The notes beneath the pieces are model-generated. The model was not told the DNA's origin. It made no database searches and worked only from the letters and a program-made list of their open reading frames with translations. The translations under genes and the position numbers were made by a program. Shown piece after piece: positions 1 to 11,526 of a stretch of DNA of 64,000 nt (the first letter of the stretch is position 1; each line of letters opens with the position of its first letter). The stretch is from Armigeres subalbatus (lineage: Eukaryota > Arthropoda > Insecta > Diptera > Culicidae), in assembly GCF_024139115.2 (NCBI RefSeq), contig NC_085140.1:51981907-52045906 (forward strand), given 5' to 3'.

Positions 1-1370
1 AATTCCTCCGGAAGTTCCTCCAGGAATTCCTCCATAAGTTCCTCCAGGAATACCTCCGGAAGTTCCTCCAGGAATTCCTCCGGAAGTTCCTCCAGGAATT
101 CCTCCGGAAGTTCCTCCAGGAATTCCTCCGGAAGTTCCTCCAGGAATTCCTCCGGAAGTTCCTCCAGGAATTCCTCCGGAAGTTCCTCCAGGAATTCCTC
201 CGGAAGTTCCTCCAGAAGTTCCTCCAGGTATTTCCTTCAGGAATTTCTCCGGAAGCTCCTCCAGGAATTGCTCCACAGCTCCTCCAGGAATTCCTCCAAA
301 AGTTCCTCCAGGAATTCCTCCGGAAGCTCCTCCAGGAATTCCTCCGGAAGCTCCTCCAGAAATTCCTCCGGAAGCTCCTCCAGGAATTCCTCCGGAAGTT
401 CCTCCAGGAATTCCTCCGGAAGTTCCTCCAGGCCTCTGGCAATTCATCCGAAAGTTCTTCCACGAATTTCTCCGGAAGTTTCTCCAGGAATTCCTCCGGA
501 AGTTCCTCCAGGAATTCCTCCGGAAGCTCCTCCAGGAATTCCTCCGGAAGTTCCTCCAGGAATTCCTCCGGAAGTTCCTCCAGGAATTCCTCCGGAAGTT
601 CCTCCAGGAATTCCTCCGGAAGTTCCTCCAGGAATTCCTCCGGAAGTTCCTCCAGGAATTCCTCCGGAAGTTCCTCCAGGAATTCCTCCGGAAGTTCCTC
701 CGGAAGTTCCTCCAGGAATTCCTCCGGAAGTTCCTCCAGGAATTCCTCCGGAAGTTCCTCCAGGAATTCCTCCGGAAGTTCATCCAGGAATTCCTCCGGA
801 AGTTCCTCCAGGAATTCCTCCGGAAGTTCCTCCAGGAATTCCTCCGGAAGTTCCTCCAGGAATTCCTCCGGAAGTTCCTCCAGGAATTCCTCCGGAAGTT
901 CCTCCAGGAATTCCTCCGAAGTTCCTCCAGGAATTCCTCCGGAAGTTCCTCCAGGAATACCTCCGTAAGTTTCTCCCGGAATTCCTCCGGAAGTTCCTCC
1001 AGGAATTCCTCCGAAGTTCCTCCAGGAATTCCTCCGAATGTTCTTCCAGGAGCTCCTCCGGCAGTTCCTCCAGGAATTTCCTCCAGCTTCTCCAGGAATT
1101 CCTCAGAAAGCTCCTCCAGGAATTCATCCGGAAGCTCCTCCAGGAATTCCTCCGGAAGCTCCTCCAGGAATTCCTCCGGAAGCTCCTCCAGGAATTCCTC
1201 CGGAAGCTCCTCCAGGAATTCCTCCGGAAGCTCCTCCAGGAATTCCTCCGGAAGCTCCTCCAGGAATTCCTCCGGAAGCTCCTCCAGGAATTCCTCCGGA
1301 AGTTCCTCCAGGCCTCTGGCAATTCATCCGAAAGTTCTTCCACGAATTTCTCCGGAAGTTCCTCCTCTGA
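1..1370. repeat. 24-bp minisatellite array (GGAATTCCTCCGGAAGTTCC type)
   Basis: A tandem array fills this stretch and runs off the left edge of the window. The unit is 24 bp, with core GGAATTCCTCCGGAAGTTCC followed by TCCA, and variants mostly change GTTCC to GCTCC. An internal segment carrying CTCTGGCAATTCATCCG occurs twice, near 430 and 1310, so a higher-order block was duplicated. Because 24 is divisible by three, every frame stays open and spells repeats such as PPGIPPEV or SSGNSSGS. I treat these as shadows and not as a gene: there is no start context, no splice signal and no non-repetitive flank in frame. A related degenerate array lies at 52360-52650. Confidence 0.95.
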
Positions 1371-3095
1371 AGATATTTCAAAATAAATGCAAGAAGTTTA
1401 AGTATTTTCAAATGGAGTTTATGAGAAGTTTAAAAAAATCTTTTTGTGTTCCAAAATTATAAGAATTGAATTTTTTAACGAAATTCTGAAATAATTTTAG
1501 ACTAGAAAACCAATAAGATATCTGTCGAAAACGTCGAAAACAATTCAATGTTGGCCGAAAGTAATCTAGCTGTGTGAGCAGCGTTTTTCGGAAATTATTA
1601 CACACTTACTTTAATGTTTAACTTAAGTTTGCTTTGGGAAATTTGGGATTTTGGGAAAAGACGAAGCCTTAGAAAATTATGTATATGTTTTCCCGAGCAT
1701 AATTCTATAGCAAAATTAGCTTAATGCTAGTTACAGTTATGGGTAGGTCGCCGTCCAATAATTTCTGCATACTTTGAAGTAGATAAATATAATACAAACT
1801 AAACTGAAAATCGCTTTTCACTTTTACTAATGTTCTACCGAGTGACATTTACGGTCGTATGATCCGTTCGTTAAAATGGATTTCGGTCTAATGGTTTGTT
1901 AAAAAAAAAAGGCATATTCGGCCAAACAACTATCGGCTTAGTGGCCTTCGGCTGAATGACTTTCGTCAAAATGCCTTTCGGCCAAAGACTCTTAAAGTTG
2001 AAGTCCATAACATAAACATTGGTTCTCTCTTCTAAGGGAATCAAAAGGAAAATGTTTTCAAATTTCTATGCGCTGAAACAGGTGTCAAATCCCGAATCAA
2101 CACAGAAAACATTTGTACAAAGAAAAATTTGAAAACATTTTGACTTAATAATATTATTAATATTATATATTATAAATAAATATTTATTGAGATACGTTTC
2201 AATGACACAATAATATTTTTTTCTGAGATTATGCGCAAGAATGTAGATATTATATACTTTTTCATAACAAGAATCATAAAATACGTTGGATGTTATTCAC
2301 AATCCTAGCTCATACATCAATTCCATTTGACTGCTAAACAAAATTGATGCTCATTTCACATTCTGTGCACCCATTCGGATGAGGAACCGCTGCCGCAGGG
2401 CCCATAAAAGCTGGAACTGGAGAATGTAAATTTTTCGGATATGAATTATGTTTCCATCCGTATGTGTGTGTTTGCGCGCGCCCGCGAGACGTGACGTGAG
2501 TCGGTACTTTTATTCTGTCGCCCTCCTCGGCAGTTACAAGGAGCGGGATGCATTAGAAAAATGAGTTTTCCCAACGGAGGAGGGGGAGTCGGCTGGTTGG
2601 TTGGTATTGCTCATAAATGTTTAAAAAGTTGCTACTTGATTTACTGGAACAAGCTGCGCCAGATGCCGCATCACATCGCGAATCAATCCCTGCTGCTGGG
2701 CTTTGAAGGCCTTAAACTAAGGCTATTGCGATAACACACTTTTCCCTGACGAAACGAAACGAAACGAAATATGTATAGATTTACTTTCGAGACCTCGAAA
2801 TCAAACTTTACAAAACGAAACGAAATTTGAATTTTGTTCCCACGGAGTACGCAATTCTGATTTTATTTTTTCGAGGACAGATAAGGGCGTTCCAAAAATT
2901 AAAAAACAATTATGTTCCCCCCCTCGGATTTTTTTGGCCAAAAATAATATTTTAAGAAATCGAATGATTTTGAGGATTTCAAAACGTTCCTTAACAAATC
3001 CGAGAAGTTTTAAGGATTTTTTTTTTAATTTTAATAATTATTTTTTATAATTCCCCCCTCTTGACCTCTCGGAGACCAGTAGGACATAATTTTAA
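1371..3095. other. Non-coding AT-rich region with a degenerate CGGCCAAA array
   Basis: No gene is supported here. From about 1845 to 1995 there is a degenerate array of the motif TTTCGGCCAAATG (variants CGGCTTAGTGGCC and CGGCTGAATGAC), which recurs at three other places in the window. At 2752-2830 there are repeats of CGAAA (GAAACGAAACGAAACGAAAT), related in flavour to the repeat at 4875 and 7380. The rest is AT-rich and apparently unique. Confidence 0.6.
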
Positions 3096-3337
3096 CTTGT
3101 CATAAGACGAGTTTGTACAATCCCCTTGAATTCCACCACTTAATTGTATCTTGACAGATACGTATTTCAACCTCAACAGTAAGGCCGTCTTCAGTGTCTC
3201 GTACTTGACTCGACATAGTACGACGAAGTACGAGACACTGAAGACGGCCTTACTGTTGAGGTCGAAATACGTATCTGTCAAGATACAATTAAGTGGTGGA
3301 ATTCAAGGGGATTGTACAAACTCGTCTTATAACAAGT
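3096..3337. repeat. Palindromic foldback element (about 105-bp arms)
   Basis: The left arm (3096-3207) and right arm (3228-3337) are near-perfect inverted copies around a roughly 20-bp centre (GACTCGACATAGTACGACG). Both open frames in this stretch, one on each strand, have almost the same peptide sequence because of the palindrome, so they are not genes. Related partial copies lie at 25682-25790, 49866-50030 and 58769-58925, sharing ACGTATCTGTCAAG and GTACGAGATACTGAAG. This makes it a dispersed MITE or foldback family. Confidence 0.85.
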
Positions 3338-3815
3338 GAAGACATTCCACTAAAAAGCTCAAAATAATTTTCTTAACATAACATAAACATGTTTGTAACG
3401 GCCTAACTGTTTTGCGGTCAATAGCTCCCGAATCTAATCAATTTTTTATCAGTTCAGTTTCATATCCGTGAGTATATATAAATATAGAAATTGTTAAGAA
3501 GTATAAATTTAATTTTACTGGCATATCGGTCTCGATGCTGCTCGTATAGAGGAAGGGAGCAGCGTGTGTGCGAAAGCAGATGGGAAAGAAACGGAGTCCA
3601 AATGTTATCGCTAGGCAGCGACAAGTGTGAAAATGGTTGAAAGGTGTTGAAGTATGCGAGGGCCATTTGAGAATAATTAAATTATCAAAGCGTCCGTCTT
3701 TGCCGTACATCCTTTCTGGGATGGTTAACTTTATTTTGTAACGAAAACTCATATGTGAATATGTACGTTATGTGGAAAATATTGATTTGGAAAATGTACT
3801 GAAGGTAACCACTCG
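3338..3815. other. Non-coding spacer
   Basis: A 104-aa frame is open on the minus strand (3438-3752), but it shows no domain, no repeat structure and no splice context. I see nothing else between the foldback element and the minisatellite. Confidence 0.4.
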
Positions 3816-4850
3816 GAAGCCGGCTCGGAGGCCTCCTTTCAAGAGGCTCGAAAGCCTCCTTTCAAGAGGCTCGAAAGCCTCCTTTCAAGAGGCTCGGAAG
3901 CCTCCTTTCAAGAGGCTCGGAAGCCTCCTTTCAAGAGGCTCGGAAGCCTCCTTTCAAGAGGCTCGGAAGCCTCCTTTCAAGAGGCTCAGAAGCCTCCTTT
4001 CAAGAGGCCTCAGAAGCCTCCTTTCAAGAGGCTCAGAAGCCTCCTTTCAAGAGGCTCAGAAGCCTCCTTTCAAGAGGCTCAGAAGCCTCCTTTCAAGAGG
4101 CTCAGAGCCTCCTTCAAGAGGCTCAGAGCCTCCTTTCAAGAGGCTCAGAGCCTCCTTTCAAGAGGCTCAGAAGCCTCCTTTCAAGAGGCCTCAGAGTCTC
4201 CTTTCAAGAGGCTCAGAAGCCTCCTTTCAAGAGGCTCAGAAGCCTCCTTTCAAGAGGCTCCAGAAGCCTCCTTTCAAGAGGCCTCAGAAGCCTCCTTCCA
4301 AGAGGCTCAGAAGCCTCCTTTCAAGAGGCTCAGAAGCCTCCTTTCAAGAGGCTCAGGAAGCCTCCTTTTAAGAGGCTCAGCCTCCTTTCAAGAGGCTCAG
4401 AAGCCTCCTTTCAAGAGGCCTCAAGTCTCCTTTCAAGAGGCTCGAAGCCTCCTTTAAGAGGCTCAGAGCCTCCTTTCAAGAGGCTCAGAAGCCTCCTTTC
4501 AAGAGGCTCAGGCCTCCTTTCAAGAGGCTCAGGCCTCCTTTCAAGAGGCTCGGAAGCCTCCTTTCAAGAGGCTCAGAAGCCTCCTTTCAAGAGGCTCAGA
4601 AGCCTCCTTTTAAGAGGCTCAGGAAGCCTCCTTTTAAGAGGCCTCAGAAGCCTCCTTTCAAGAGGCTCAAAGTCTCCTTTCAAGAGGCTCAGAAGTCTCC
4701 TTTCAAGAGGCTCAGAAGCCTCCTTTGAAGAGGCCTGAAGCCCCCATTCAAGAGGCTCGGAAGCCTCCATTCAAGAGGCTCGGAAGCCTCCTTTCAAGAA
4801 GCTCGGAAGCCTCCTTTCAAGAGGCTCGGAAGCCTCCTTTCAAGAGCCAA
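3816..4850. repeat. 23-bp minisatellite with self-complementary unit
   Basis: About 45 tandem copies of a 22-23 bp unit, GGAAGCCTCCTTTCAAGAGG followed by CTC. Each unit carries GCCTC and GAGGC separated by 8 bases, so every unit can form a small hairpin. Indels of 1-3 bp (GCCTCAG, CTCCAG, missing AAG) shift the frame repeatedly, so the 199-aa open frame at 3772-4371 (repeats of KPPFKRL) is a shadow. Confidence 0.95.
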
Positions 4851-4869
4851 AATTAATATAAATAATAAT

Positions 4870-5055
4870 ATAAAGAATTCCGTTAAATTTCGTTTGAAGC
4901 TTGATTTTTTCTAGCGATTTTTTTTGTAATTTTACGAAACGAAACGTAATCAAGAAATCAGATTTCACCATGCTCAAATTCCGCGAAATTCCGTGGAATT
5001 TCGTTTCGAACCACCAGCAACGAAATTTTCCGAAATACCGCATATGCTTACCTAA
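4870..5055. repeat. Dispersed CGAAATTCCGCGAAATTCC repeat, copy 1
   Basis: This matches the segment at 7380-7575 over most of its length. Both share TTTTACGAAACG, GATTTC(A/G)CCATGCTC, AAATTCCGCGAAATTCCG and the end CCGCATATGCTTA. It has no coding potential. It is probably a short interspersed or MITE-like element whose terminal repeats I could not define. Confidence 0.7.
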
Positions 5056-7376
5056 AACGCTTGTAGAAAGAAACCACAAAGAGTCGGGATAGAATGAACC
5101 CAACTTTTTGGCTGTGTTTGCTTAGGACCTCCAACATATATTCGACGGAAAAAGGGTCCCTTGTGAGTACAGCAATGAGAATAGCGGCGTCAGCATGCCT
5201 GGCAACCGAATATCAAATTAAAATGTTATCCCGAGTTTATCTTTGTTATTGCTGTGCGAATGAGTTCTAGGGTATTTTTTGTAGGTACATTATAAATTGG
5301 AAATCGCTTAAAGTAGGAGTTAAAAAAAAATCTGCGCTTATGGCTTGTCTGGGTTCGATAAAACAAAAACCGAAGAAAAAATCACGATACGCAGTTGATT
5401 TTGTATTTTTTCCTCAATTTCGTACATTCCCTGAGCCGCGGCCAGTTTTCCAGCAACGAGAGCGAAAATGTTTGCTTAGGAAATTAATGATGGACGAATA
5501 GCGGTGGCGACGACGACTACAAGCAGATGCACACATTTCGGTGCAAATCGATCTCCGTTTCGCCCTGAACTTGAATCATGAAGGTAGCTGCAGAACCACG
5601 TAGCATAGAAAATGCAGATGAGCGATAAGCGGAGCGATACCATTACGACTAGACAAATAAAACTGCTAAGTGAAAACTTAAAGTACACACATGCAGAAAC
5701 ACTTTGCTCTAGCTGACATATCATGGAGCCACAGTTCTGCAGAAGATGAACTTACTCCTGGAACGGCGGTTCAGTGGAGTTTTGGAGTAGTGCGAACAGT
5801 TCGGTGCTTCATGCTACATGCAGAGCTGATTGAATGTGAAATGAGATGCATGTATCTTTGTTGCACTCCAACATTGTATTTGAAAATAAACGGTCTGAAA
5901 TGATTAAGTAAAATTGGATGTTCCGTCAGGTTCCTTTGAATATGTTTTGCTGTCTGCCCCAACTTTTTCTTCTCACATCGAGTTTTAAGTATTGAAATTT
6001 GAATTCGATTTGAATTCCGAACAGAACTATTCTGCGAATAATGTTTTAGTATAACAATATTGGGAAAAGGCTATCCATAAGAATTCGACTTGAAGAATGA
6101 TAAATTGTCTTTCTTTAATCAACGATTCATTATCTATTGAGAGCGATTTCTGTAAACCCAGTACGACCGATAAGCATTACAAATTAATTCCTTAAGCCAA
6201 CGAAATTGTTCTATTGTTTAAATCCATGAGCCACTAGCCACCTCTCCAAAACAACACTAACTTGAACTACGTCCGTTATCTATGTTGGACCTTTTTGTTT
6301 AGATAACGAATAAACTTTGCTGATTTGAATTTCGACTTATTTTTACCTATCTCAACCTTTTTGTCTAACCCCTGTATATAAACCGAATTTGGTCACATTT
6401 GAGTTGCTGCATTACCAAATCGGGAATCGTTGGTTAGTTGAAAAGGTAATTCATGTGAAGCCACCTTGGTAAGCGACTAAACGAAGTTATTTTGAAAACC
6501 CGAAGACGAAAACCGTGTTTCAAATCAATCTGACGCATAATTAATGTGCTTCGTTTAATAAGCCTCTACAACATGATCGATTCTGCACTACATAATTTAG
6601 TGCTCTTCGATGCAGACATTATTTTTTTAATCTCGTATTCTTCCGTACTAGCTAGCATGACCAGCATCAACACGATCAATAGCATACTGATTAAAAAAAA
6701 TTCTGCTCGTGAGGCAAATTTTTCTCAGTTTGCGTTTCCTAGACTAGCTGCCGTCCCGTGACCAGCAGTAACACGTGCAAATAGTCAAATAATATCACAG
6801 AGTTTAAATTTAAATCTTATGGGCTGTATGTACATTTCGAAGATTCTCCGAATATTGACCTTAGTGTTGAGTACCTTCAATCCTCTGAACTTTTTATTCT
6901 TACTTTTAGGTAAGATTCTAATTGTTGCTTGAACGTGAAACGTTGGATTATGTTTTCCTTAGGGCCTTCCTAACTCTTAAGCGGTGCTTACTCATGCACT
7001 TAAACCTGGTTTGAGGCCTAAGCGGAGATAAAGAAATTGGCCTTTAATAAGAAAGAAGCGCTAAAAAAATTCAGAAGGGCCCTAGGAATCCACGCCGCGA
7101 CTTTGGCGCTTCAACAAAGTTATACTGATCTGATTTATATCCAATTAAATTTAAAGATACTTTTCGTTTTCTTTTGGATATTTCCAATAAAACACTGAAG
7201 ACGTTTCATAGAAGAAAACTAAACACGTATTTGTCGACTCATAATGGGATTATGTAGTAAGCGTTAATAGAAACAGCTGTATAACATAAAAATGTAAAAT
7301 CAAAAAGCTGTTTTTTTTTATGATTTGGTTCAGCGGCGCAACCAAATTTTTTGATAATATAAAGCATGGTTCAAGT
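5056..7376. other. Non-coding region, probably single-copy
   Basis: Mixed AT-rich sequence. Short open frames on both strands (for example 5476-5724 minus, 5691-5903 plus, 6546-6761 plus) show no recognisable domain and no convincing start or splice context. I see no repeat arrays here. Confidence 0.4.
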
Positions 7377-7578
7377 TCAAATTTGTTTCGAAATTCCGCG
7401 AAATTCCGTTTAATTTCGTTAGAAGCTAGTTTTTTCTAGCGAAATTTTTGTAATTTTACGAAACGTAACGAAATCAAGAAATTAGATTTCGCCATGCTCA
7501 AATTCCGCGAAATTCCGCGGAATTTCGTTTCGAACCACCTGAAACGAAATTTTTAAAAATTCCGCATATGCTTATTCA
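7377..7578. repeat. Dispersed CGAAATTCCGCGAAATTCC repeat, copy 2
   Basis: Second copy of the repeat at 4870-5055, in the same orientation and slightly longer at its left end. It shares TTTTTTCTAGCGA, GTAATTTTACGAAACG, CATGCTCAAATTCCGCGAAA and CGCATATGCTTA. It ends about 100 bp before the LTR element. Confidence 0.7.
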
Positions 7579-7677
7579 CCCCTTCATCACTGCTTCGAAA
7601 GGCACCATCTGAGATGAGATAAGACAACTCAGAGCTGAGTGCCCTCATGTAGTTTTTGTCGCCGCTCATAAGGGGGT

Positions 7678-7995
7678 TGTTGCGGACAGCACAGAAGTCA
7701 CCGATCTTTCAGCGCGGCAATAAATACACAATATATTGCGTCATGCTATAAAGCTACATTTATTTATTATTAATATTAAAGTACTTTAAACATAATAAAT
7801 AAATACTTACATCTTCGGTGTTTCACTTTTTACGCAACGGAAACTTCAATTCCGTCACTCCCGTGCTGCCGCTTCATTGTTTCTGTTTTATTTGATTAGC
7901 AGGCAAAACAACACCGAAGATGAATTCACACACAAATAAACCACATTTCTAATTCTACTTATGATCAGGGCTCACAATTCCATTCTCACGTAACA
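7678..7995 (-). repeat. 3' LTR (minus-strand orientation)
   Basis: Nearly identical to 8550-8869. It starts TGTTGCGG, ends TAACA, and is preceded by the target duplication GGGGT. The adjoining C7 run (G7 on the minus strand) is the polypurine tract that marks this copy as the downstream LTR. Confidence 0.88.
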
Positions 7996-8549
7996 TTCCC
8001 CCCCGTAACACTTTGAGTAAGCTACATATCAAAGTTTTACTTATTTTGTACATCACACACAGATGTTCTTGCGTGAGAATTTCGAGTATATAGCTGCATA
8101 GTCGAACTAACGAACTGTTATTACGTTGAAAGATGCGTTTGAACTTCTACCTGTGGGACGTGCGTTGGTGCTGCTCTGTTCATGACCCTACGGTGCAATA
8201 TCGCTTTGTAGAACGGTCTGATTGATGCCGCTCCGCGTTGTCCAGTATACGATGTAAACATCTGTCCAGTGATAGCTTATTGTTCTCTGTTACAGCAGCA
8301 ACCCATCTCTCGCATTGAAACTTCTGCCCGCGTCAACGAAACGTATCTCTTGTGCGTCTCTATTCGATGATGTTCCTTAGTTTAGCGGCTTATGTCGGAC
8401 CGAGTGAGCAACGATTCGGCAGATCTCCGTGCATCTCGCGGTGGAAATCTATATTGAAATTTGGTTGCATCGTCCAATCCTATGGCGCCATCCATGGAAT
8501 CACAATGATGAACAAAACGCGTCGAAGACAAGATCGAAGATCTTTATAG

Positions 8550-8869
8550 TGTTGCGGGTCAGCACAGAAGTCACCGATCTTTCAGCGCGGCAATAAATAC
8601 ACAATATATTGCGTCATGCTATAAAGCTACATTTATTTAATATTAATATTAAAGTACTTTAAACATAATAAATAAATACTTACATCTTCGGTGTTTCACT
8701 TTTTAAGCAACGGAAACTTCAATTCCGTCACTCCCGTGCTGCCGCTTCATTGTTTCTGTTTTATTTGATTAGCAGGCAAAACAACACCGAAGATGAATTC
8801 ACACACAAATAAACCACATTTCTAATTCTACTTATGATCAGGGGCTCACAATTCCATTCTCACGTAACA
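8550..8869 (-). repeat. 5' LTR (minus-strand orientation)
   Basis: Nearly identical to 7678-7995, with a few substitutions or single-base indels (for example GGGTCAGC for GGACAGC). It is followed by the second GGGGT target duplication at 8870-8874. Confidence 0.88.
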
Positions 8870-8874
8870 GGGGT

Positions 8875-9475
8875 CTTGCCAGTGCTGCCAAATATATTTA
8901 TTTTCAAAATAAATATTTTTAATAATAATCTTTAATGAAAAAATATAAAATATAAGTACAATGATAAAAAATAAAAACTTCAGAGAGGTTTCTATCATAA
9001 CATAAGTAATAGCATCACTATTACTCAGTTTTTTTATTCTGAAAAATGATTTTTTACGATCTTCCGTACTAATAATTATTATGGAAGTAGACCAGAATCA
9101 AATTGAGTAGTAGAAAGAAAAAGGCGTTTCACTGAATATATTTTTTCTTCTTTTTTAATGACATAACGCCCCTAACTGGAACATTGCCGCCTCGCAACAA
9201 CAAAAGTTTGAAACAAGTTTATTCAGAATTCAATTGACATTATTTTTAAATTTAACAAAATACAAAAACAATATTTACTTAAAAACATCCTCGCTAGCCT
9301 GTCACCTACGATAGCATGCTTCTGCTGTCAAACTTTTTTTTTTGTTGCTTTTTCTTCTGCCCAGATTTCAAACGGAATGATACATAACGCCGAACTAATG
9401 TCATCTTGAAAGAAGAGCAATGGAAAATGTTTGGAAGAAGTGCCAATTCATTTACTAGCTTCTGCTCTAGATTAT
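8875..9475. other. AT-rich flank, probable 3' region of the P-type element
   Basis: Very AT-rich sequence with homopolymer runs, directly downstream (minus strand) of the P-type transposase stop codon. It probably contains that element's 3' untranslated and terminal region. I searched by eye for a terminal repeat matching the 15.0-15.3 kb side and did not find one I would defend. Confidence 0.4.
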
Positions 9476-11459
9476 TCAGAGGGTCATTGCTTGAGTTGAA
9501 TTGCTCTTTGGAGTTGCGATAAAGCTTGCGATAGCTTTGAAGAAATTGAAAGTATCGATGACCGGAAAGTTCATGTTCCTTCTATTGACGATAGCTCTAT
9601 GGAACGTAAAACATTGGTAGTCAGAATGTACATCCTTTCTACCGTTTGTCATTTTCAGGCATTGTTTGCACACGGTACTTCGATTCGCCAAACTTTTCAA
9701 AATGTAGCCCGAAATATAAAATAGCGTGTTCATTTCTCCTCTATTCAGCATCTCCTCAGAAGCATCTTGAAGCATTTGATAATCCATCTCAATAGCTTCA
9801 CTGAGTTCGAGCATAGTTGATGATACTGCTTTAGTTTTCTGTATGCTTGCTTCTTTTCGCCGTTGAATCAAGAAGTCTGCCATACCAACCAGATGCTCCT
9901 GATCGTCAAAAGTGTACGATGAGTTTGGAATAGCAGCCATGTATTGCGAAAGCGTAATAATTTTTAGATTTCTCCCGAAATCCCGAGGAGTTGGTCGACG
10001 TTGTTTGGAACGAATTAAAGAAAAAAGGCTTTCCAAGCAATCCTGCACAAATCGAGAAGTTATAATTTGCTTGTGGCCGCTTGAAAATAAACGCTGGATC
10101 AATCGAATTATGGCATTTGTGCATAAGACCAATCCAGTCTTCCACGGTTTCCACCGTCCAGACTCTCCAACACGAACATCGAATACCAAGCGAATAGTAT
10201 CTTTCAGTCTCTCAATTGTGTCCTGCAAACCGATTTGATCAGACTGACGCAGCGCATGATCTTCAGAACGATTATTAATGATTGCAAACCATTCTGATAT
10301 GTCCTCTATGTAGCATGCGGTTGTTATCAGCTCTGGTTTATTCTTCTCGGAAGCCATCACTCGTAGAGCAGCAGCAACTGCTCTGTTGCAATACTTTGTA
10401 GCATTTGAAACTTTCATTTTATCGACAGAAGAAACCGGCATGTCAAACGCCACGTCCGCCGAAAATAGACCGTGGGCCATTCTTAATTGATTCCCATCCT
10501 CGTATTTAAACAGTTCCTTAAGATGATCACGATGAACAACGTCTGAAGTCAGGCCTCGCTTATCAACGTACCATTTCGGAACCACGAGATACTTGTTGTT
10601 GATCCTTCCATTAATAGCATTCTTGAACACATGGACTGGATCTGGCAAAATTTCAAGCTTTCTGGTTTTGTCGACAGGATGATCGAGCGAAACATTTGTT
10701 AAAATGTGCTGGTTTTTAATGTTGAGCCCCATATCCTTCCACATTCTCTGGTTCTCAGAACCGGAATAAGAAGTAATGAAATTTACCCGAAGACCAATTT
10801 CTTCTGCTCTGTGAATCACAGTCAGCACAAGACGCTTTAGATGCTCCGGAGGAATGGACGCTTTGGTGAATTCATATGCTATTACTTGTTTCCATCGCTC
10901 TGCAATTCCAACAACCATCACAACCAATGCTTTCGATGCCAAGTCATTAGTTGGAGGAAGAGTTGTCTTTCCAACAAGCTGGTTGGAGCTCGCACACCAT
11001 TCCTCTGCTTCATCTATGCTCATTTCATCTAGAATTATCCCACAGTCCCGCTCAATATCCGTCATTCCTTCTACTTTGAGCTTTAGTAGTCTTAGAATGT
11101 CCTCGAGAACGCCTAAAGTAATAAAAACACTGATTTTTTCAACAATAAAATAAAAAATGTCAATAATACCAGTCGGAAAGTGCACGTTTGCTATTCGACG
11201 CATTAGTGTCCTAGTGGATGGGAATGGATAACCTCTTTTTATAAGTTTATCGTAACCCCCTTGACATGCGAATCGAATTTGAAGTGAATCCATAATCGTT
11301 GCTTCAGACCATTGCTTTACTTTGCGCACTTTACCAGATAAAAGCTGCAACTGGTCGTCGTTGAAAATGTTCTTACTGGCATCTTCATATAAACCGGACT
11401 CAAATTTCTTCCTCCGCGCTACCAAATATCCGTAACGACTCTTCCAGCGACAAAGTAAT
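9476..11459 (-). CDS. P-type transposase exon 3: RNase-H-like catalytic core
   Basis: A 660-codon uninterrupted frame ending in TGA. The in-frame ATG-like start sometimes taken at 11425 is actually TTG. The frame extends upstream to a splice acceptor at 11460-11461, so it is an internal exon. Motifs match the P/THAP9 transposase family: an N-terminal helix-turn-helix-like segment with YPFPSTRTLMRR, LDEMSID (first catalytic Asp), a GLRV...SGSENQRMW block, ILPDPVHVFKN, and QDCLESLFSLIRSKQRRPTP (catalytic Glu with the family PTP-R-F motif). Near the end, FYISGYILKSL and a CKQC pair match the family's C-terminus. The residue expected to be Asp before SGSEN is Tyr (TAT at 10768-10766). The frame is otherwise intact, so the protein may be expressed but is probably not an active transposase. 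Confidence 0.88.
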
Positions 11460-11526
11460 CTAGGAATGCGTCAAAACAATATGTTTAAAACTTGTTTATT
11501 GGTAATTGATGAAACAGAATTGTATC

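Larger units (their letters stand above)
7678..8869 (-). mobile_element. Compact coding-poor LTR retrotransposon (TRIM-like)
   Basis: Two direct repeats of 318 and 320 bp (7678-7995 and 8550-8869) both begin TGTTGCGG and end CACGTAACA, the TG...CA ends of an LTR. Both outer flanks read GGGGT (7673-7677 and 8870-8874), a 5-bp target duplication. The LTRs differ at only about five or six positions, so the insertion is young. A guanine-rich purine tract abuts the left LTR on the minus strand (CCCCCCC at 7998-8004), so the element reads right to left. The interior is only about 554 bp, with no intact gag or pol. A 65-aa frame (8352-8549, plus strand) is the only ORF. I did not find a convincing tRNA primer site. 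Confidence 0.88.

Noticed and set aside
268..1386. 372-aa proline/serine-rich open frame and its antisense partners
   Set aside because: Produced by a 24-bp minisatellite, which keeps all frames open; no gene signals.
3045..3339. Two near-identical small proteins on opposite strands
   Set aside because: Both come from one palindrome.
3772..4371. 199-aa KPPFKRL repeat protein
   Set aside because: Shadow of the 23-bp array; frame changes with unit indels, no start or splice context.
3816..4850. Possible CRISPR-like array
   Set aside because: Units are contiguous with no unique spacers, and the genome is eukaryotic.
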